From assembly GCA_029237815.1 (NCBI GenBank), contig JAQZBP010000009.1, positions 1 to 64,000 of the forward strand: 64,000 bases of DNA, written 5' to 3'. The DNA comes from Moraxellaceae bacterium (GTDB taxonomy: Bacteria > Pseudomonadota > Gammaproteobacteria > Pseudomonadales > Moraxellaceae). Position numbers and translations under genes: made by a program. The notes below the pieces were generated by a model. That model saw only the letters and a program-made list of their open reading frames with translations, ran no database searches and was not told the DNA's origin. This document shows positions 1-9,961 of this stretch, piece after piece (within the stretch, counting starts at the first letter, position 1; every line of letters begins with the position of its first letter).

Positions 1-1
1 C

Positions 2-1327
2 AACTATTTCGCGCGCATCTGGGCCAGCAAGACCTATATCGCGCTGCGCGAGGGCGGCAAGCGCGTGCTCTCCGCCATGCCGGCCACGCTCAACTTCACA
101 CGCCGCGCCGAAGAGAGCATGAAGCACCTGGTGAACTCGCCGGGCGCGCTGTTCGAGAGCATCGGCTTCAACTATGTCGGCCCCATCGACGGCCATGACC
201 TCGAAGCGCTGGTCGAGACCATCTCCAACCTGCGCGAGGCGCCGGGCCCGCAGCTGCTGCATGTCTACACCACCAAGGGCAAGGGCTTCGCGCCGGCGGA
301 AGCCGATCCCATCGGCTACCACGCCATCACCAAGATCGCGCCGCTGGCCGAGCGCGAAAAGCCGTTGAGCCCGGTGCAGAAAAAGCCCAAGTATTCCGAC
401 GTGTTCGGCGACTGGCTGTGCGACATGGCCGCCGCCGACGCGCGCTGCGTCGGCATCACGCCGGCCATGTGCGAGGGGTCCGGCATGGTGCGTTTCGCGA
501 AGGAATTCCCCGAGCGCTACCACGACGTCGCGATCGCCGAGCAGCATGCGCTGACGCTGGCCGCCGGCATGGCCTGCGAAGGCCTGAAGCCGGTGGTGGC
601 GATCTACTCGACCTTCCTGCAGCGCGCCTACGACCAGCTCATCCACGACATCGCGCTGCAGAACCTCGACGTCACCTTCGGCATCGACCGCGCCGGCCTC
701 GTCGGCGAGGACGGCCCGACGCATGCCGGCGCCTACGACTACGCCTACCTGCGCACCGTGCCCAACATGGTGATCATGGCGCCCTCGGACGAGAACGAAT
801 GCCGGCAGATGCTCTACACCGGCTTCGAGCACAAGGGTCCCGCCGCCGTGCGCTACCCGCGCGGTACCGGCCCCGGCATGCGGCTGGAAAAGCAGATGAC
901 GACGCTGCCGCTCGGCAAGGGCCTGCTCAGGCGTCGCGGTGAAAAGGTCGCCATCCTCGCCTTCGGCACCATGCTGACGCCGGCGCTCGCGGCCGCGGAA
1001 GCGCTCAACGCGACCGTGGTCGACATGCGCTTCGTGAAGCCGCTGGACGAGGCGCTGGTGCGCGAGATGGCGCAGTCGCACCGGCTGCTGGTGACGGTGG
1101 AGGAGCACGCCGTGATGGGCGGCGCCGGCTCCGCCGTGAACGAGTTCCTGGCGCGCGAGAAGCTGGTCGTGCCGGTGCAGAACCTCGGCATCCCCGATGC
1201 CTTCATCGAGCACGCCACGCCGGCGGAGATGCTGGCCGGTTGCGGCCTCGATGCAGCGGGTGTTGAAGCCGCCATCCGCCAGCGTCTCGACGCCGCACCG
1301 CAACTGCAGACAGTCGTGCTGCGCTAG
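2..1327 (+). CDS. dxs: 1-deoxy-D-xylulose-5-phosphate synthase (5' truncated by window)
   Basis: Condenses pyruvate with glyceraldehyde 3-phosphate, the first step of the MEP isoprenoid pathway, using thiamine diphosphate in the cytosol. The window opens inside the gene: about 441 C-terminal residues are present, while the family is usually about 620 residues, so the N-terminal diphosphate-binding part is missing here. Visible are the pyrimidine-binding transketolase domain with [15 protein letters not shown], the GEDGPTHAG loop and [12 protein letters not shown], followed by the C-terminal transketolase domain. A strong hairpin terminator follows 60 bp after the stop, so dxs ends its transcription unit. 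Family identity is clear. Confidence 0.97.
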   Translation, partial: NYFARIWASKTYIALREGGKRVLSAMPATLNFTRRAEESMKHLVNSPGALFESIGFNYVGPIDGHDLEALVETISNLREAPGPQLLHVYTTKGKGFAPAEADPIGYHAITKIAPLAEREKPLSPVQKKPKYSDVFGDWLCDMAAADARCVGITPAMCEGSGMVRFAKEFPERYHDVAIAEQHALTLAAGMACEGLKPVVAIYSTFLQRAYDQLIHDIALQNLDVTFGIDRAGLVGEDGPTHAGAYDYAYLRTVPNMVIMAPSDENECRQMLYTGFEHKGPAAVRYPRGTGPGMRLEKQMTTLPLGKGLLRRRGEKVAILAFGTMLTPALAAAEALNATVVDMRFVKPLDEALVREMAQSHRLLVTVEEHAVMGGAGSAVNEFLAREKLVVPVQNLGIPDAFIEHATPAEMLAGCGLDAAGVEAAIRQRLDAAPQLQTVVLR

Positions 1328-1385
1328 AACAGGCCTGCGCGCGGCACAACGCCGGCGCAGGAACAGGTCGTCGATCTCCCGCCCC

Positions 1386-1406
1386 AGCGCGCGTTGGCGC
1401 GCTTTT
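1386..1406 (+). terminator. Rho-independent terminator of dxs
   Basis: A perfect 7-bp stem AGCGCGC / GCGCGCT closes a GTTG loop and runs directly into a short T tract. It lies about 60 bp after the dxs stop and is in the right orientation for dxs. Confidence 0.7.
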
Positions 1407-1765
1407 AACTCCGCTGCCAGCAATCGTCGCGTCCTTCAACTCCCTCACCATAGAGCGCTGCCCGCATGCCGCTCCTTTGGTGACGTCGTGTCCGCTCGTC
1501 CCGGAGGATGTCGGGCAGCGGCAACGGCTAGCACTTAAGTATTACTTTTCGGTTCAACCACGCGCACGCGTCGCCGCAGGAGTCGTCGCCTCCTGCAATC
1601 CTTCCGGTCCTCTCCAGTTCTCTTCGGTTGCCGCTTTTGCCTACTACGCTCCGCTATCTCTACCACTTACGTATAGATACGATGCGCGCTGCTCCGGGTT
1701 GCTTTCGCGCCCGGCATTGGGCGTGGACCCGGGGATTCCACACATAATTGCACGGAGCAATCTGC
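1407..1765. other. Intergenic leader upstream of the RTX gene
   Basis: About 360 bp without a convincing gene. It becomes less GC-rich toward the RTX start and presumably holds that gene's promoter, but I cannot place -35/-10 boxes with confidence. The last bases contain a GGAG Shine-Dalgarno at 1754-1757, eight bases before the ATG at 1766. Confidence 0.4.
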
Positions 1766-4700
1766 ATGGCCGACATCTACGGCGACAACAACGACAACAC
1801 CCTTAACGGCGACAGCCTCCAGGTCGATAACAGCGGCGCAATTCCCGTCGTCATCCAGAGCGGCGATGACACCATCAACGCCGGCGACGGCAACGACACC
1901 GTTTATGGCAATGGCGGTACTGACATCATCAATGGCGAGGGTGGCGACGACACCCTCCTGGGCGGCGACGGCTACACTTACTGGGACGGCACTCAGACGC
2001 AGCTTGTCGGCGGTACCGACCATATCAGCGGCGGCGATGGCGACGACCTCATCATTGCCGGCAGCCAGAACGCGATCCTCAACGGCGATGCCGGCCATGA
2101 CAACATCCAGGGCGGCTACGGCCACTCCGTCATCAACGGCGGTACCGGCAACGACGCGCTGAGCGCCCAAGGCAGCGCCGATTTCATCTTCGACACCAAC
2201 TTCGGCCGTGACACCATCACCGCCCACTCGAATGCGGCCTGCACCATCCAGTTCAACTTCACGCTGGCCGAAGCCGACCCGAAGGTCTACCGCAACCATC
2301 TGGATCTTTATATCCAGACCACGCACGGCTGGCTGAAGGTCAACGACTACTTCGCCAACATGAATCCCGGCGATCCGCTCATGCAGTCGCAATTCACCAT
2401 CACCTTCGACGGCGTGGAGGTGACTTCGTCGATGATCCAGCAGGCCATCATGAATGGCGACGACAACGACAACACCACGGGCACCCGCTTCGAGGAGTTC
2501 AGCACCGACCCCATCGTCCTGAACGGTGGCGGCGGCGATGACTTCCTCGAAACCAGCGGCCTCGACAACCTCGGTCGCACCACCATCGTCGATGGCGGCA
2601 CCGGCAACGACATGTACAACATCCGGTCCGAGTTCGCGGTGCTGCAGCTGTCGCGCAACTCCGGTCGCGACCTGCTCTTCTATAGCGAGAACACGTCGGG
2701 CCAGCTCACCGGGCTGACCATCAACATGGACGAGAGCGCGGGCGCCATCTCGGCCTCCGACCTCACCTTCCGCTTCAACGAAGGACTGTTCGAGCTCGGC
2801 ATCGCCGGCAGCGACGCGGTGCTGGTGATCCCCGCCACCGTCGCGCCGATGCTGCTCGGCGACACGATGAACTGGAAGGTTGCGGTCGGCGGCGGCGAGA
2901 TCCTGGTCAAGGACCTGATCCAGCAGCTGCCCGAAGTGGTCGATGGCAGCCTCGTCTTCGTGGCGCAGGGCACGACCTATGACGGCGAAGCCAACACGGC
3001 CAGCGAGAACATCCTCGCGCTGAGCGGCGACGTGATCATGGGCAGCGACAACGAAACCCTGACCGGCGGCGCCCTCAGCATCACCTTCAACGCCGGTTTC
3101 GGCCAGGACGTGGTGACCGCGCCGTCCTCGTCGGTGATCTTTGCGCAGGACGCCAGCGAGTTCAGCTTCACGCGCGACGGCTACGACCTGCGCGTGGAGG
3201 ACGGCAGCAACAGCGCCCTCCTGAAGGGCTTCTTCCAGCCTGGCCGCGCCAACACCGGCGATACGCGCCTGACCTTCAACGGCACGCTCATGACCTTCGC
3301 CGAGCTGGCGGATGCGCTCACCGCCAATGCGGGCAGCGATGTGATCATCGCCGCCACGGACACGCGCGATCCGATGGTCAGCATGAACGACACCAGTGAC
3401 CAGGTCATCTATGCCGACTTCGACACCGGTGGGGACTTCGCGGTTTCCGGCGGTGGCACCAAGACCATCTACGTTTCCGACCAGAGCAAGATCGGCTTCA
3501 ACAGCCTCAACGCCGGCACCACCACGCTGGTGGGCGAGATCGGCCAGCGCATCGCCGAACTCAACATCCTCGCGGACAGCCCCGACGACCTGCACTTCTC
3601 CTTCGATGGCGCCGACGGTCACCTGCGCATCGTCAACACCGTTACCGGCAGCACCCTGATCGTACCGCGGTATGCCGTCGAGACCGTCAATATCGTTGAC
3701 CAGAGCTTTGTCAGCGCGGCGTACTCCGTCACCACATCCCTGCTGGACGACAACGGCGGCTACGTGATCTCGCCGGTGGCGGTCAACAACGAGTACCTGC
3801 TGGAAAGCGCCGCGACCGACACCAACAACACCATCGACGGCCGTCCCGGCCTGCCCGGCATCACCTTCGGGCGCTGGGTCACGCAGGATGGCAAGGGCGG
3901 CAGCGACACCTACATTGGCGGCGCCGGTTCGGAAATTTTCGTGTACAGCGGTGGCGGCATTGACGTTATCCAGGGCATGGACAACAACGCCTTTGCCGCC
4001 ATCGGTTTCGACATTGTCGACTTTGCACAGGCCAACTTCACCACGGCCGACCTGATCGCCCGCCTCTCGCGGGACGGCGAGGACCTGGTCTTCCAGGACG
4101 GCACGGATTCGCTGCGCATCGAGGACTTCTTCGAGTCCTCGAGCCAGGCCGAAGTCACCGAGGAGTTGGTGAAACTGTCCTACCATGGCACCAGCCTCAT
4201 GGGCGCTCCGTTGACCAGCACCACGATGCAGGCCGCGATGACCTTCCTGCGCGGACTGGCCTCGTCGGAGTCGCCTTTCAGCGCCACGCGCGTGGTGGAG
4301 AACCTCACCGCCACCGACGGCATCCTCACCTATGCCGACATCGCGGCGCTGTTCCCCACCGGCGGCGTTGTCTCCACCGAGCCCACCGAAGGCGATGACG
4401 TGCTCTACGGCACGCCCCTGGTGGACACACTCGACGCGCTGGGCGGCAACGACACCGTCTACGGCCTGGCCGACAACGACACGCTCATCGGCGGCAGCGG
4501 CAACGACTCGCTGCATGGCGACGACGGCAACGACACCCTGCAGGGCGATGCCGGCGACGACACGCTCGACGGCGGCACGGGCGATGACGCGATGGCCGGC
4601 GGCGCCGGTAACGACACCTATGTCGTCGATGCATGGGCCGACACGGTCACCGAGGCGGCGGGCGAGGGCTACGACACCGTGCAAGCGGCCATCGACTACA

Positions 4701-6352
4701 CGCTCGGCGCCCATGTCGAGGAACTGCAGCTGACGGGCAGCGCCGCGAACGGCACCGGCAATGCGCAGGACAACGTGCTGCAGGGCAACGACGGCGCCAA
4801 CCGCCTCGACGGCGGCGCCGGCGATGACCTGATGATCGGTGGTGCCGGCAATGACACCTATGTCGTCGACAGCGCCGACGACCTGATCCTCGAAGGCAGC
4901 GGCCAGGGCGTGGACACGGTCGAGTCCGCGCTCGACTGGACGCTGGGCAGCGACCTCGAGAACCTGCAGCTGACCGGCGCCGGCAACATCGACGGCACCG
5001 GCAACGAACTGGCCAACCAGCTCACCGGCAATGACGGCGCCAATGTCCTCGACGGCCTGGCCGGTAACGACACGCTGAGCGGCGGTGCCGGCATTGACAC
5101 GCTGAAGGGCGGCACCGGCAACGACATTTACGTGCTCGACGCCGCCGACGGCGGCGACAGCATCGTCGAGCTCGCCGGCGAAGGCACGGACATGGTGCTG
5201 GCCGATCGCAACCACACGCTGGGCGCCAACCTCGAGAACCTGACCCTGACCGGCTACAGCGATCACAGCGGCACCGGCAACGGCGTGGGCAACCTGATCA
5301 TCGGCAACGACGGCAACAACACCCTCACCGGTGGCGGCGGCAACGACACGCTGCGCGGCGGCAACGGCGACGACACCTATGTCATGGCCGCCGGCGACAC
5401 GGTCGACATCGTCACCGAGCTGGCCGACGCCGGCACCGATACCGTGCGCAGCGCCATCACCTGGACCCTGGGCAGCAACCTCGAGAACCTGGTGTTGACC
5501 GGCACTGGCAACACCAGCGGCACCGGCAATGCGCAGGACAACACGATCACCGGCAACGGCGGCAACAACGTCCTGAACGGCGGCGATGGCAATGACACGC
5601 TGCTGGGCAACGGTGGCGCCGACACGCTGAACGGCGGCAACGGCAACGACGTGCTGAACGGTGGCGCCGGCAGTGACACGCTGCGTGGCGGCATGGGCGA
5701 CGACCTCTACATCGCCGGCAGCGGCGACACCGTGATCGAGAGCGCCGGCCAGGGCATCGATACCGTGCAGAGCGCCAACTCCTTCACGCTCGGCGCCAAC
5801 CTCGAGAACCTGACGCTCACCGGCGCCGCCGCTACCGGCACCGGCAATGCGCAGGACAACGTGATCACCGGCAACAACTCCGCCAACACGCTGAACGGCG
5901 GCGCCGGCAACGACACGCTGGCCGGGGGCAAGGGCAATGACAGCCTGGTGGGCGGCGTCGGCAACGACAGCTACGTGCTGAACCGCGGCGACGGCCGCGA
6001 CAGCATCAGCGAAAACGACGCCACCGGGGGCAACCACGACACGGCCGTGTTCGGCTCCGACGGCAATGCCATCAACCACGACCAGCTCTGGTTCGAGCAG
6101 AACAACCAGAACCTGGTGGTGACCGTGATCGGTAGCAGCGACAAGTTCGTCGTCAACAACTGGTTCCGGGGAGATGCACGCCACGTGGAGGAGTTCGTCA
6201 CCTCCGATGGCTACCACCTGACCGATACCCAGGTGCAGAACCTGGTGAACGCCATGGCGGCCTTCACGCCGCCGCCGGCGGGTACCAGCAATCTCGATGC
6301 CGGCGCCTACGGCACCGTGCTGGACCAGATTGCGGCGTCCTGGACGGCGTAA
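1766..6352 (+). CDS. Giant RTX (hemolysin-type) calcium-binding protein
   Basis: A predicted secreted or surface protein of 1528 residues. The ATG at 1766 is preferred over an in-frame TTG 18 bp upstream because GGAG sits eight bases before it. There are nonapeptide GGxGxDxLx repeats at about residues 25-130 (GGDDTLLGGDG, GGDGDDLIIAG) and again at 875-1400. Between them is a long central region, about 150-870, without recognisable catalytic motifs. The C-terminal block alternates RTX runs with a longer unit (NDTYVVD, then ENLxLTG, then GTGNAQDN). The last ~90 residues (FVVNNWFRG onward) resemble the HCBP-related tail of type I secreted proteins. There is no N-terminal signal peptide, as expected for type I secretion, and no ABC/MFP transporter genes are in the window. 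Adhesin or S-layer-like roles are possible; function is unassigned. Confidence 0.9.
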   Translation: MADIYGDNNDNTLNGDSLQVDNSGAIPVVIQSGDDTINAGDGNDTVYGNGGTDIINGEGGDDTLLGGDGYTYWDGTQTQLVGGTDHISGGDGDDLIIAGSQNAILNGDAGHDNIQGGYGHSVINGGTGNDALSAQGSADFIFDTNFGRDTITAHSNAACTIQFNFTLAEADPKVYRNHLDLYIQTTHGWLKVNDYFANMNPGDPLMQSQFTITFDGVEVTSSMIQQAIMNGDDNDNTTGTRFEEFSTDPIVLNGGGGDDFLETSGLDNLGRTTIVDGGTGNDMYNIRSEFAVLQLSRNSGRDLLFYSENTSGQLTGLTINMDESAGAISASDLTFRFNEGLFELGIAGSDAVLVIPATVAPMLLGDTMNWKVAVGGGEILVKDLIQQLPEVVDGSLVFVAQGTTYDGEANTASENILALSGDVIMGSDNETLTGGALSITFNAGFGQDVVTAPSSSVIFAQDASEFSFTRDGYDLRVEDGSNSALLKGFFQPGRANTGDTRLTFNGTLMTFAELADALTANAGSDVIIAATDTRDPMVSMNDTSDQVIYADFDTGGDFAVSGGGTKTIYVSDQSKIGFNSLNAGTTTLVGEIGQRIAELNILADSPDDLHFSFDGADGHLRIVNTVTGSTLIVPRYAVETVNIVDQSFVSAAYSVTTSLLDDNGGYVISPVAVNNEYLLESAATDTNNTIDGRPGLPGITFGRWVTQDGKGGSDTYIGGAGSEIFVYSGGGIDVIQGMDNNAFAAIGFDIVDFAQANFTTADLIARLSRDGEDLVFQDGTDSLRIEDFFESSSQAEVTEELVKLSYHGTSLMGAPLTSTTMQAAMTFLRGLASSESPFSATRVVENLTATDGILTYADIAALFPTGGVVSTEPTEGDDVLYGTPLVDTLDALGGNDTVYGLADNDTLIGGSGNDSLHGDDGNDTLQGDAGDDTLDGGTGDDAMAGGAGNDTYVVDAWADTVTEAAGEGYDTVQAAIDYTLGAHVEELQLTGSAANGTGNAQDNVLQGNDGANRLDGGAGDDLMIGGAGNDTYVVDSADDLILEGSGQGVDTVESALDWTLGSDLENLQLTGAGNIDGTGNELANQLTGNDGANVLDGLAGNDTLSGGAGIDTLKGGTGNDIYVLDAADGGDSIVELAGEGTDMVLADRNHTLGANLENLTLTGYSDHSGTGNGVGNLIIGNDGNNTLTGGGGNDTLRGGNGDDTYVMAAGDTVDIVTELADAGTDTVRSAITWTLGSNLENLVLTGTGNTSGTGNAQDNTITGNGGNNVLNGGDGNDTLLGNGGADTLNGGNGNDVLNGGAGSDTLRGGMGDDLYIAGSGDTVIESAGQGIDTVQSANSFTLGANLENLTLTGAAATGTGNAQDNVITGNNSANTLNGGAGNDTLAGGKGNDSLVGGVGNDSYVLNRGDGRDSISENDATGGNHDTAVFGSDGNAINHDQLWFEQNNQNLVVTVIGSSDKFVVNNWFRGDARHVEEFVTSDGYHLTDTQVQNLVNAMAAFTPPPAGTSNLDAGAYGTVLDQIAASWTA
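4388..5997 (+). repeat. Long tandem repeats inside the RTX gene
   Basis: Five diverged copies of a unit of roughly 245-320 bp, each encoding a GNDTYVVD-like strand, a GxDTVxxA segment, an ENLxLTG segment, GTGN and then RTX nonapeptides. The LTG-GTGN segments lie near 4730, 4975, 5240, 5490 and 5810. Such repeats can expand or contract by recombination. Confidence 0.75.
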
Positions 6353-6364
6353 ACGCAGCGCAAC

Positions 6365-6392
6365 AAAAAGGCCGGCAATTGCCGGCCTTTTT
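6365..6392. terminator. Bidirectional Rho-independent terminator
   Basis: A perfect GGCCGGC / GCCGGCC stem with an AATT loop is flanked by five A on the left and five T on the right. It therefore works on both strands, between the end of the RTX gene (+) and the end of ribA (-). Confidence 0.9.
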
Positions 6393-6416
6393 CATGGGCG
6401 CCCGTTGGCGGGGACG

Positions 6417-7013
6417 TCACTCGCCCGGCTCGAACATATGCCCCATCTTGCCCTGCTTGGTGGCGAGGTACTGCTCGTTGTGCGGGTTGCGGCCCGTCAT
6501 GAGTGGCACGCGCTCCACCACTTTCACGCCGTGCGCCTCCAGCGCCGCGACCTTGCGCGGATTGTTGGTCATGAGCCGCGCCGCGGTGACGCCGAGATGG
6601 CGCAGCATGTCCTCGCACATGGAGTACTCGCGCAGGTCGGGCGCAAAGCCGAGCTGCTCGTTGGCCTCCACGGTATCGGCGCCGGCGTCCTGAAGGTGGT
6701 AGGCGCGGATCTTGTTGAGCAGGCCGATGCCGCGGCCTTCCTGGCGCAGGTAGAGGATCACGCCGCGGCTTTCCGCCGCGACATTGGCCATGGCCGCGTC
6801 GAGCTGCGGGCCGCAATCGCAGCGCAGCGAACCGAAGCCGTCGCCGGTGAGGCACTCGGAGTGCACGCGCAGCAGCACCGGCTGGCCGTCGTCCACGTTG
6901 CCCATGACCAGCGCCACATGCTCCTTGCCGGTTTCCGGGTCCTGGAAGCCGTGGATCATGAAGGTGCCGTGCCGGGTGGGCAGGCGGGACGACGCTACGA
7001 AGACAACAGGCAC
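6417..7013 (-). CDS. ribA: GTP cyclohydrolase II
   Basis: Opens GTP to 2,5-diamino-6-ribosylamino-4-pyrimidinone 5'-phosphate, the first committed step of riboflavin synthesis on the purine side. The 198 residues match the stand-alone RibA length. The zinc cysteines are intact ([19 protein letters not shown]), as are the catalytic [16 protein letters not shown] segment and [12 protein letters not shown]. It lies apart from the main rib cluster (10.0-13.6 kb) and supplies the activity that the degenerate second half of the RibB fusion at 10544-11653 appears to have lost. It ends at a bidirectional terminator. Confidence 0.96.
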   Translation of the reverse strand: MPVVFVASSRLPTRHGTFMIHGFQDPETGKEHVALVMGNVDDGQPVLLRVHSECLTGDGFGSLRCDCGPQLDAAMANVAAESRGVILYLRQEGRGIGLLNKIRAYHLQDAGADTVEANEQLGFAPDLREYSMCEDMLRHLGVTAARLMTNNPRKVAALEAHGVKVVERVPLMTGRNPHNEQYLATKQGKMGHMFEPGE

Positions 7014-7087
7014 GAGAATCTCCGATCAAGTGGGTCGGGCATTGTAGCAACCCGCCCGGGGGCGCCGCGATGGCACAAGCGCTGTAC

Positions 7088-7747
7088 TCACCGTACCGAC
7101 ATCTTCAGCTTGTTGTTTTCCTGCTGCAGGGACACCCGGCTGAGGAAGGTCATGCCCAGCAGCACCGGGGCATGGTTGGGGGCGTCGCGCACCGAGGCCT
7201 GGACGTTTTTCACGACGATGGGGCCGACCTGCACGGAGCGCAGGGTCACCATCCATGACTTGACGATGCCGCCTGCCGTCGCCGTCTGCATGGGGGCGCC
7301 GTCGACCTTGTAGTCGATGCCGAGGCGGTCGGCGTCATAGGTGGTCATGGACACGCTGTTGGCGCCGGTGTCGACCAGGAACTCCACCACGCGGCCGTTG
7401 ATCATGCCGCTGGTGATGAACTGGTCGTTGCCGTTCATCACGATCTCGATGCTGGCGCCGCTGCCACGCTCGGCGATGCCGCCGGTGTCCTTGCCCATGC
7501 CGAGTCGGATCTCGCGCTTGCCGATGCGCAGCAGCGCCTCGCCGGCCACCACGTCGACCAGGGTGACGCCGTTGCTGCTCTCGCCGCGGCGCAGGATGAC
7601 CTGGTTGCCGTCGATGCGCAGGATGGCGCGATCGCCAATCAGCCCGATCACGTTCACATGCGGGTCCTGGTAGGCCGCCGCCGAAACACCGGGCAGCGCC
7701 AGCAGCAGGACTGCCGCCAGCATTACGCCCTGAAGCCGCGAGGTCAT
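7088..7747 (-). CDS. Retropepsin-like aspartic protease, TIGR02281 type
   Basis: A 219-residue exported protein. The start at 7747 is chosen over the longer open frame because it has GGGAGG upstream and is followed by a signal peptide ending near GVSAAA. The C-terminal half holds the single clan-AA active-site motif FLVDTGANSVSMT and a later PVLLGMTFL flap-like motif, so it would act as a dimer, as retropepsins do. The N-terminal part (GDRAILRIDGNQVILRRGE) is a small beta domain often seen in this family. Its substrate is unknown. The gene sits downstream of pgpA with a 23-bp gap and may share its transcript. Confidence 0.8.
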   Translation of the reverse strand: MTSRLQGVMLAAVLLLALPGVSAAAYQDPHVNVIGLIGDRAILRIDGNQVILRRGESSNGVTLVDVVAGEALLRIGKREIRLGMGKDTGGIAERGSGASIEIVMNGNDQFITSGMINGRVVEFLVDTGANSVSMTTYDADRLGIDYKVDGAPMQTATAGGIVKSWMVTLRSVQVGPIVVKNVQASVRDAPNHAPVLLGMTFLSRVSLQQENNKLKMSVR

Positions 7748-7770
7748 GTCCCTGTCCTCCCTTGTCGTTG

Positions 7771-8262
7771 TCAGATCGGCAGCCGCATCAGCAGCGCCAG
7801 TGCCATGCCCGCGAACACCCCGGCCAGCAGGTCGTCGATCATGATGCCGAGCCCGCCATGGACCCGTCTGTCCAGATAACCAATCGGCCAGGGCTTGGCA
7901 ATGTCGAACAGGCGGAAGAGGCCGAAGCCGACGAGCAGCCACGCCGCCGTGCGCCACGACCAGTCCGTGACCGGCACCAAGGGCACCAGCGTCAGCCACA
8001 GCCCGGCAAACTCGTCCCACACGATGCGGCCGTCGTCGTGCACCTCGAGCGCCGCCGCGGCATGGCCGCAGATGGCGACGCCCGCCACGATCGCGACCGC
8101 CAGCACGCCGAGATAGGCAGGCAGCGTGAGCCAGGCCAGCGCGGGAAACAGCGCCAGCGCCGCCAGCGAGCCGAAGGTCCCCGGGGCTTTCGGCGCCAGG
8201 CCGCTGCCGAAGCCGAAGGCCAGCAGTTGCAGGGGATCGCGGAGGTCGGGCTTCTTGTCCAT
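7771..8262 (-). CDS. pgpA: Phosphatidylglycerophosphatase A
   Basis: Dephosphorylates phosphatidylglycerophosphate to phosphatidylglycerol in the inner membrane. The 163 residues match the family length. Conserved motifs are GSGLAPKAPGTFGS near the N-terminus, VWDEFAGLW, and the C-terminal IMIDDLLAGVFAG, with several hydrophobic helices. It follows thiL by 20 bp, the common thiL-pgpA arrangement in proteobacteria, and is probably co-transcribed with nusB and thiL. Confidence 0.95.
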   Translation of the reverse strand: MDKKPDLRDPLQLLAFGFGSGLAPKAPGTFGSLAALALFPALAWLTLPAYLGVLAVAIVAGVAICGHAAAALEVHDDGRIVWDEFAGLWLTLVPLVPVTDWSWRTAAWLLVGFGLFRLFDIAKPWPIGYLDRRVHGGLGIMIDDLLAGVFAGMALALLMRLPI

Positions 8263-8282
8263 GGGCTGTCCGGAATGGGTGA

Positions 8283-9236
8283 CTAGAAATGGGTGAAGCC
8301 GGCGACCGGCAGCTCCACCGGCGCGCCGCCGCGCAGCAGGCGCAGGCCGTGGCCTGCGGTGATGCTGCCGATAGGCGTGCAGCGCAGCGGCAGACCTGCA
8401 ATTTTGTCACGAGCAGTCACCGGCGCCGTGAACAGCAGCTCGTAATCGTCACCACTGGTCAGCGCGAGGATGTCGGCGAAGGCGGGATCGATGGCGGCCA
8501 GCGCGAGGCTGCGCGGAAAGCTGCCGAGCTCAAGGTCGGCGCCGACGCCGGAGGCGCGCAGCAGATGGCCGAGGTCCTGGGCGAGGCCGTCGGAGACATC
8601 CAGGCAGGCACTCGCCACGCCGCGTAGCGCGCGGCCGAGTGCGAGACGCGGCTCCGGCCGGTGCAGGCGCTGCAGCGCGAGCTCGCGCGCCGCCGCCGGC
8701 AGCTCGTCGACCCACTGCTCCAGCTCGAGGCGCAGGCCGAGCCCGGCATCGCCCGGACAGCCCGACACGTAAATGTCGTCGCCAGCTGCGGCGCCGCGGC
8801 GCCGCAGCGCCGCGCCCTGCGGCACGATGCCAAGCGCGGTGACAGTGATCGTGAGCGGGCCGCGCGTTGTGTCGCCGCCGATGAGCGACACCTGTTCGCG
8901 CCCGGCCAGTGCAAAAAAGCCGCGCGCGAACTCACCGAGAAATTCCGCATCACTCTCCGGCAATGTCAGGGCGAGCGTGACCCAGCGCGCCTCGGCGCCC
9001 ATCGCGGCGAGGTCGGACAGGTTCACCGCCAGCGCCTTCCAGCCGATGTCATAGGCCGCTGCCGCTTCCGGAAAATGGCGACCGGCCACCAGCGTGTCGG
9101 TGGTCACCACGAGCTCGTGCCCCGGCGGCACCGCGACGAGGGCGGCGTCGTCACCGATGCCGAGGCGAACAGAGGCGTCCGCGCCGGGGCGGCGGAAGAA
9201 TTCGTCGATCAGTTCGAATTCGCCTTTCTGCGTCAT
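8283..9236 (-). CDS. thiL: Thiamine-monophosphate kinase
   Basis: Phosphorylates thiamine monophosphate to thiamine diphosphate, the cofactor used by Dxs among others. The 317 residues have a PurM-like fold: the N-terminal FELIDEFFRR, the metal-binding RLGIGDDAALV, TTDTLVAGRHF, LIGGDTTRGP, CLDVSDGLAQDLGHLL and the late SGDDYELLFTAP. The ATG at 9236 begins MTQKGEFEL; the open frame runs further upstream but has no family sequence there. No strong Shine-Dalgarno is visible. Confidence 0.95.
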   Translation of the reverse strand: MTQKGEFELIDEFFRRPGADASVRLGIGDDAALVAVPPGHELVVTTDTLVAGRHFPEAAAAYDIGWKALAVNLSDLAAMGAEARWVTLALTLPESDAEFLGEFARGFFALAGREQVSLIGGDTTRGPLTITVTALGIVPQGAALRRRGAAAGDDIYVSGCPGDAGLGLRLELEQWVDELPAAARELALQRLHRPEPRLALGRALRGVASACLDVSDGLAQDLGHLLRASGVGADLELGSFPRSLALAAIDPAFADILALTSGDDYELLFTAPVTARDKIAGLPLRCTPIGSITAGHGLRLLRGGAPVELPVAGFTHF

Positions 9237-9294
9237 GGTCCGGCCTCGTGGCGGCGTCCGTGCCCGGCGGCAATGCGCAGGCGGGCCGGACAGG

Positions 9295-9744
9295 TCAGGC
9301 GGAGCGCTCGACCTTGCGATGCTGCTTGGCAACCTCGTCGAGGACGCCGTTCACGTAACGGTGCGATTCGGTGGCACCGAAATCCTTGGCGAGCTCGATG
9401 CCCTCGTTGATCACGACCTTGTAGGGCACGTCGAGGCGGTGCAGCAGCTCGTAGGTGCCGATGCGCAGGATGGCGCGCTCGACATGGTCGAGCTCGTGGA
9501 ACTTGCGGTCGAGGTGCGGCAGGAAAGCGTCGTCGATGGCCTCGACCTGCTTCACGATCTCGTGGATGAGCTCGTGGAAATATTCGAGGTCAACCTTGTG
9601 CATGTCGTTGTCAACGCGGTAGCGGGCCTCGATCTCGAACATCGGATTCTGCGCGATCGCCCACTCGTACAACGCCTGCATCGCGAAGCGGCGGGCCTTG
9701 CGGCGCGCGGAGGGGCGCCCGGCGTTACTGTTCTCTTTGCTCAA
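9295..9744 (-). CDS. nusB: Transcription antitermination factor NusB
   Basis: A small helical RNA-binding protein that, with NusE(S10), assembles rRNA antitermination complexes. It has 149 residues with ARRKARRFAMQALYEW at the N-terminus, LDRKFHELDHVERAILRIG in the middle, and VVINEGIELAKDFG and YVNGVLD at the end. No ATG fits; translation most likely begins at the TTG at 9744 (MSKENSN), which matches the usual start of the family. The next ATG would remove conserved residues. It lies between ribH and thiL in the common ribH-nusB-thiL-pgpA order. Confidence 0.95.
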   Translation of the reverse strand: MSKENSNAGRPSARRKARRFAMQALYEWAIAQNPMFEIEARYRVDNDMHKVDLEYFHELIHEIVKQVEAIDDAFLPHLDRKFHELDHVERAILRIGTYELLHRLDVPYKVVINEGIELAKDFGATESHRYVNGVLDEVAKQHRKVERSA

Positions 9745-9961
9745 CTTGCACCAACCCGGGACGAACCCGTATTCATTCCAGTTCCAGAAGGGCGCCGGTC
9801 ACTGCGCTCCGCCCTGCGGTGGTGATCACACCACCCGGCGCGGCCGGCACCACGGCGCGCGCCATGAGGCTCACGCAGCGACCGAACGCGGCAGCGCCAA
9901 CCTTCACGGTCGCGCTGCGCGGGCGCATCGGCGAAGGCCGCGGCGCACCGCGGCCTCGTGA

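Noticed and set aside
1667..6217. A 1516-codon open frame on the minus strand opposite the RTX gene
   Set aside because: Repetitive Val/Ala/Gly sequence that mirrors the RTX codons on the other strand; a by-product of high GC and the repeat pattern.
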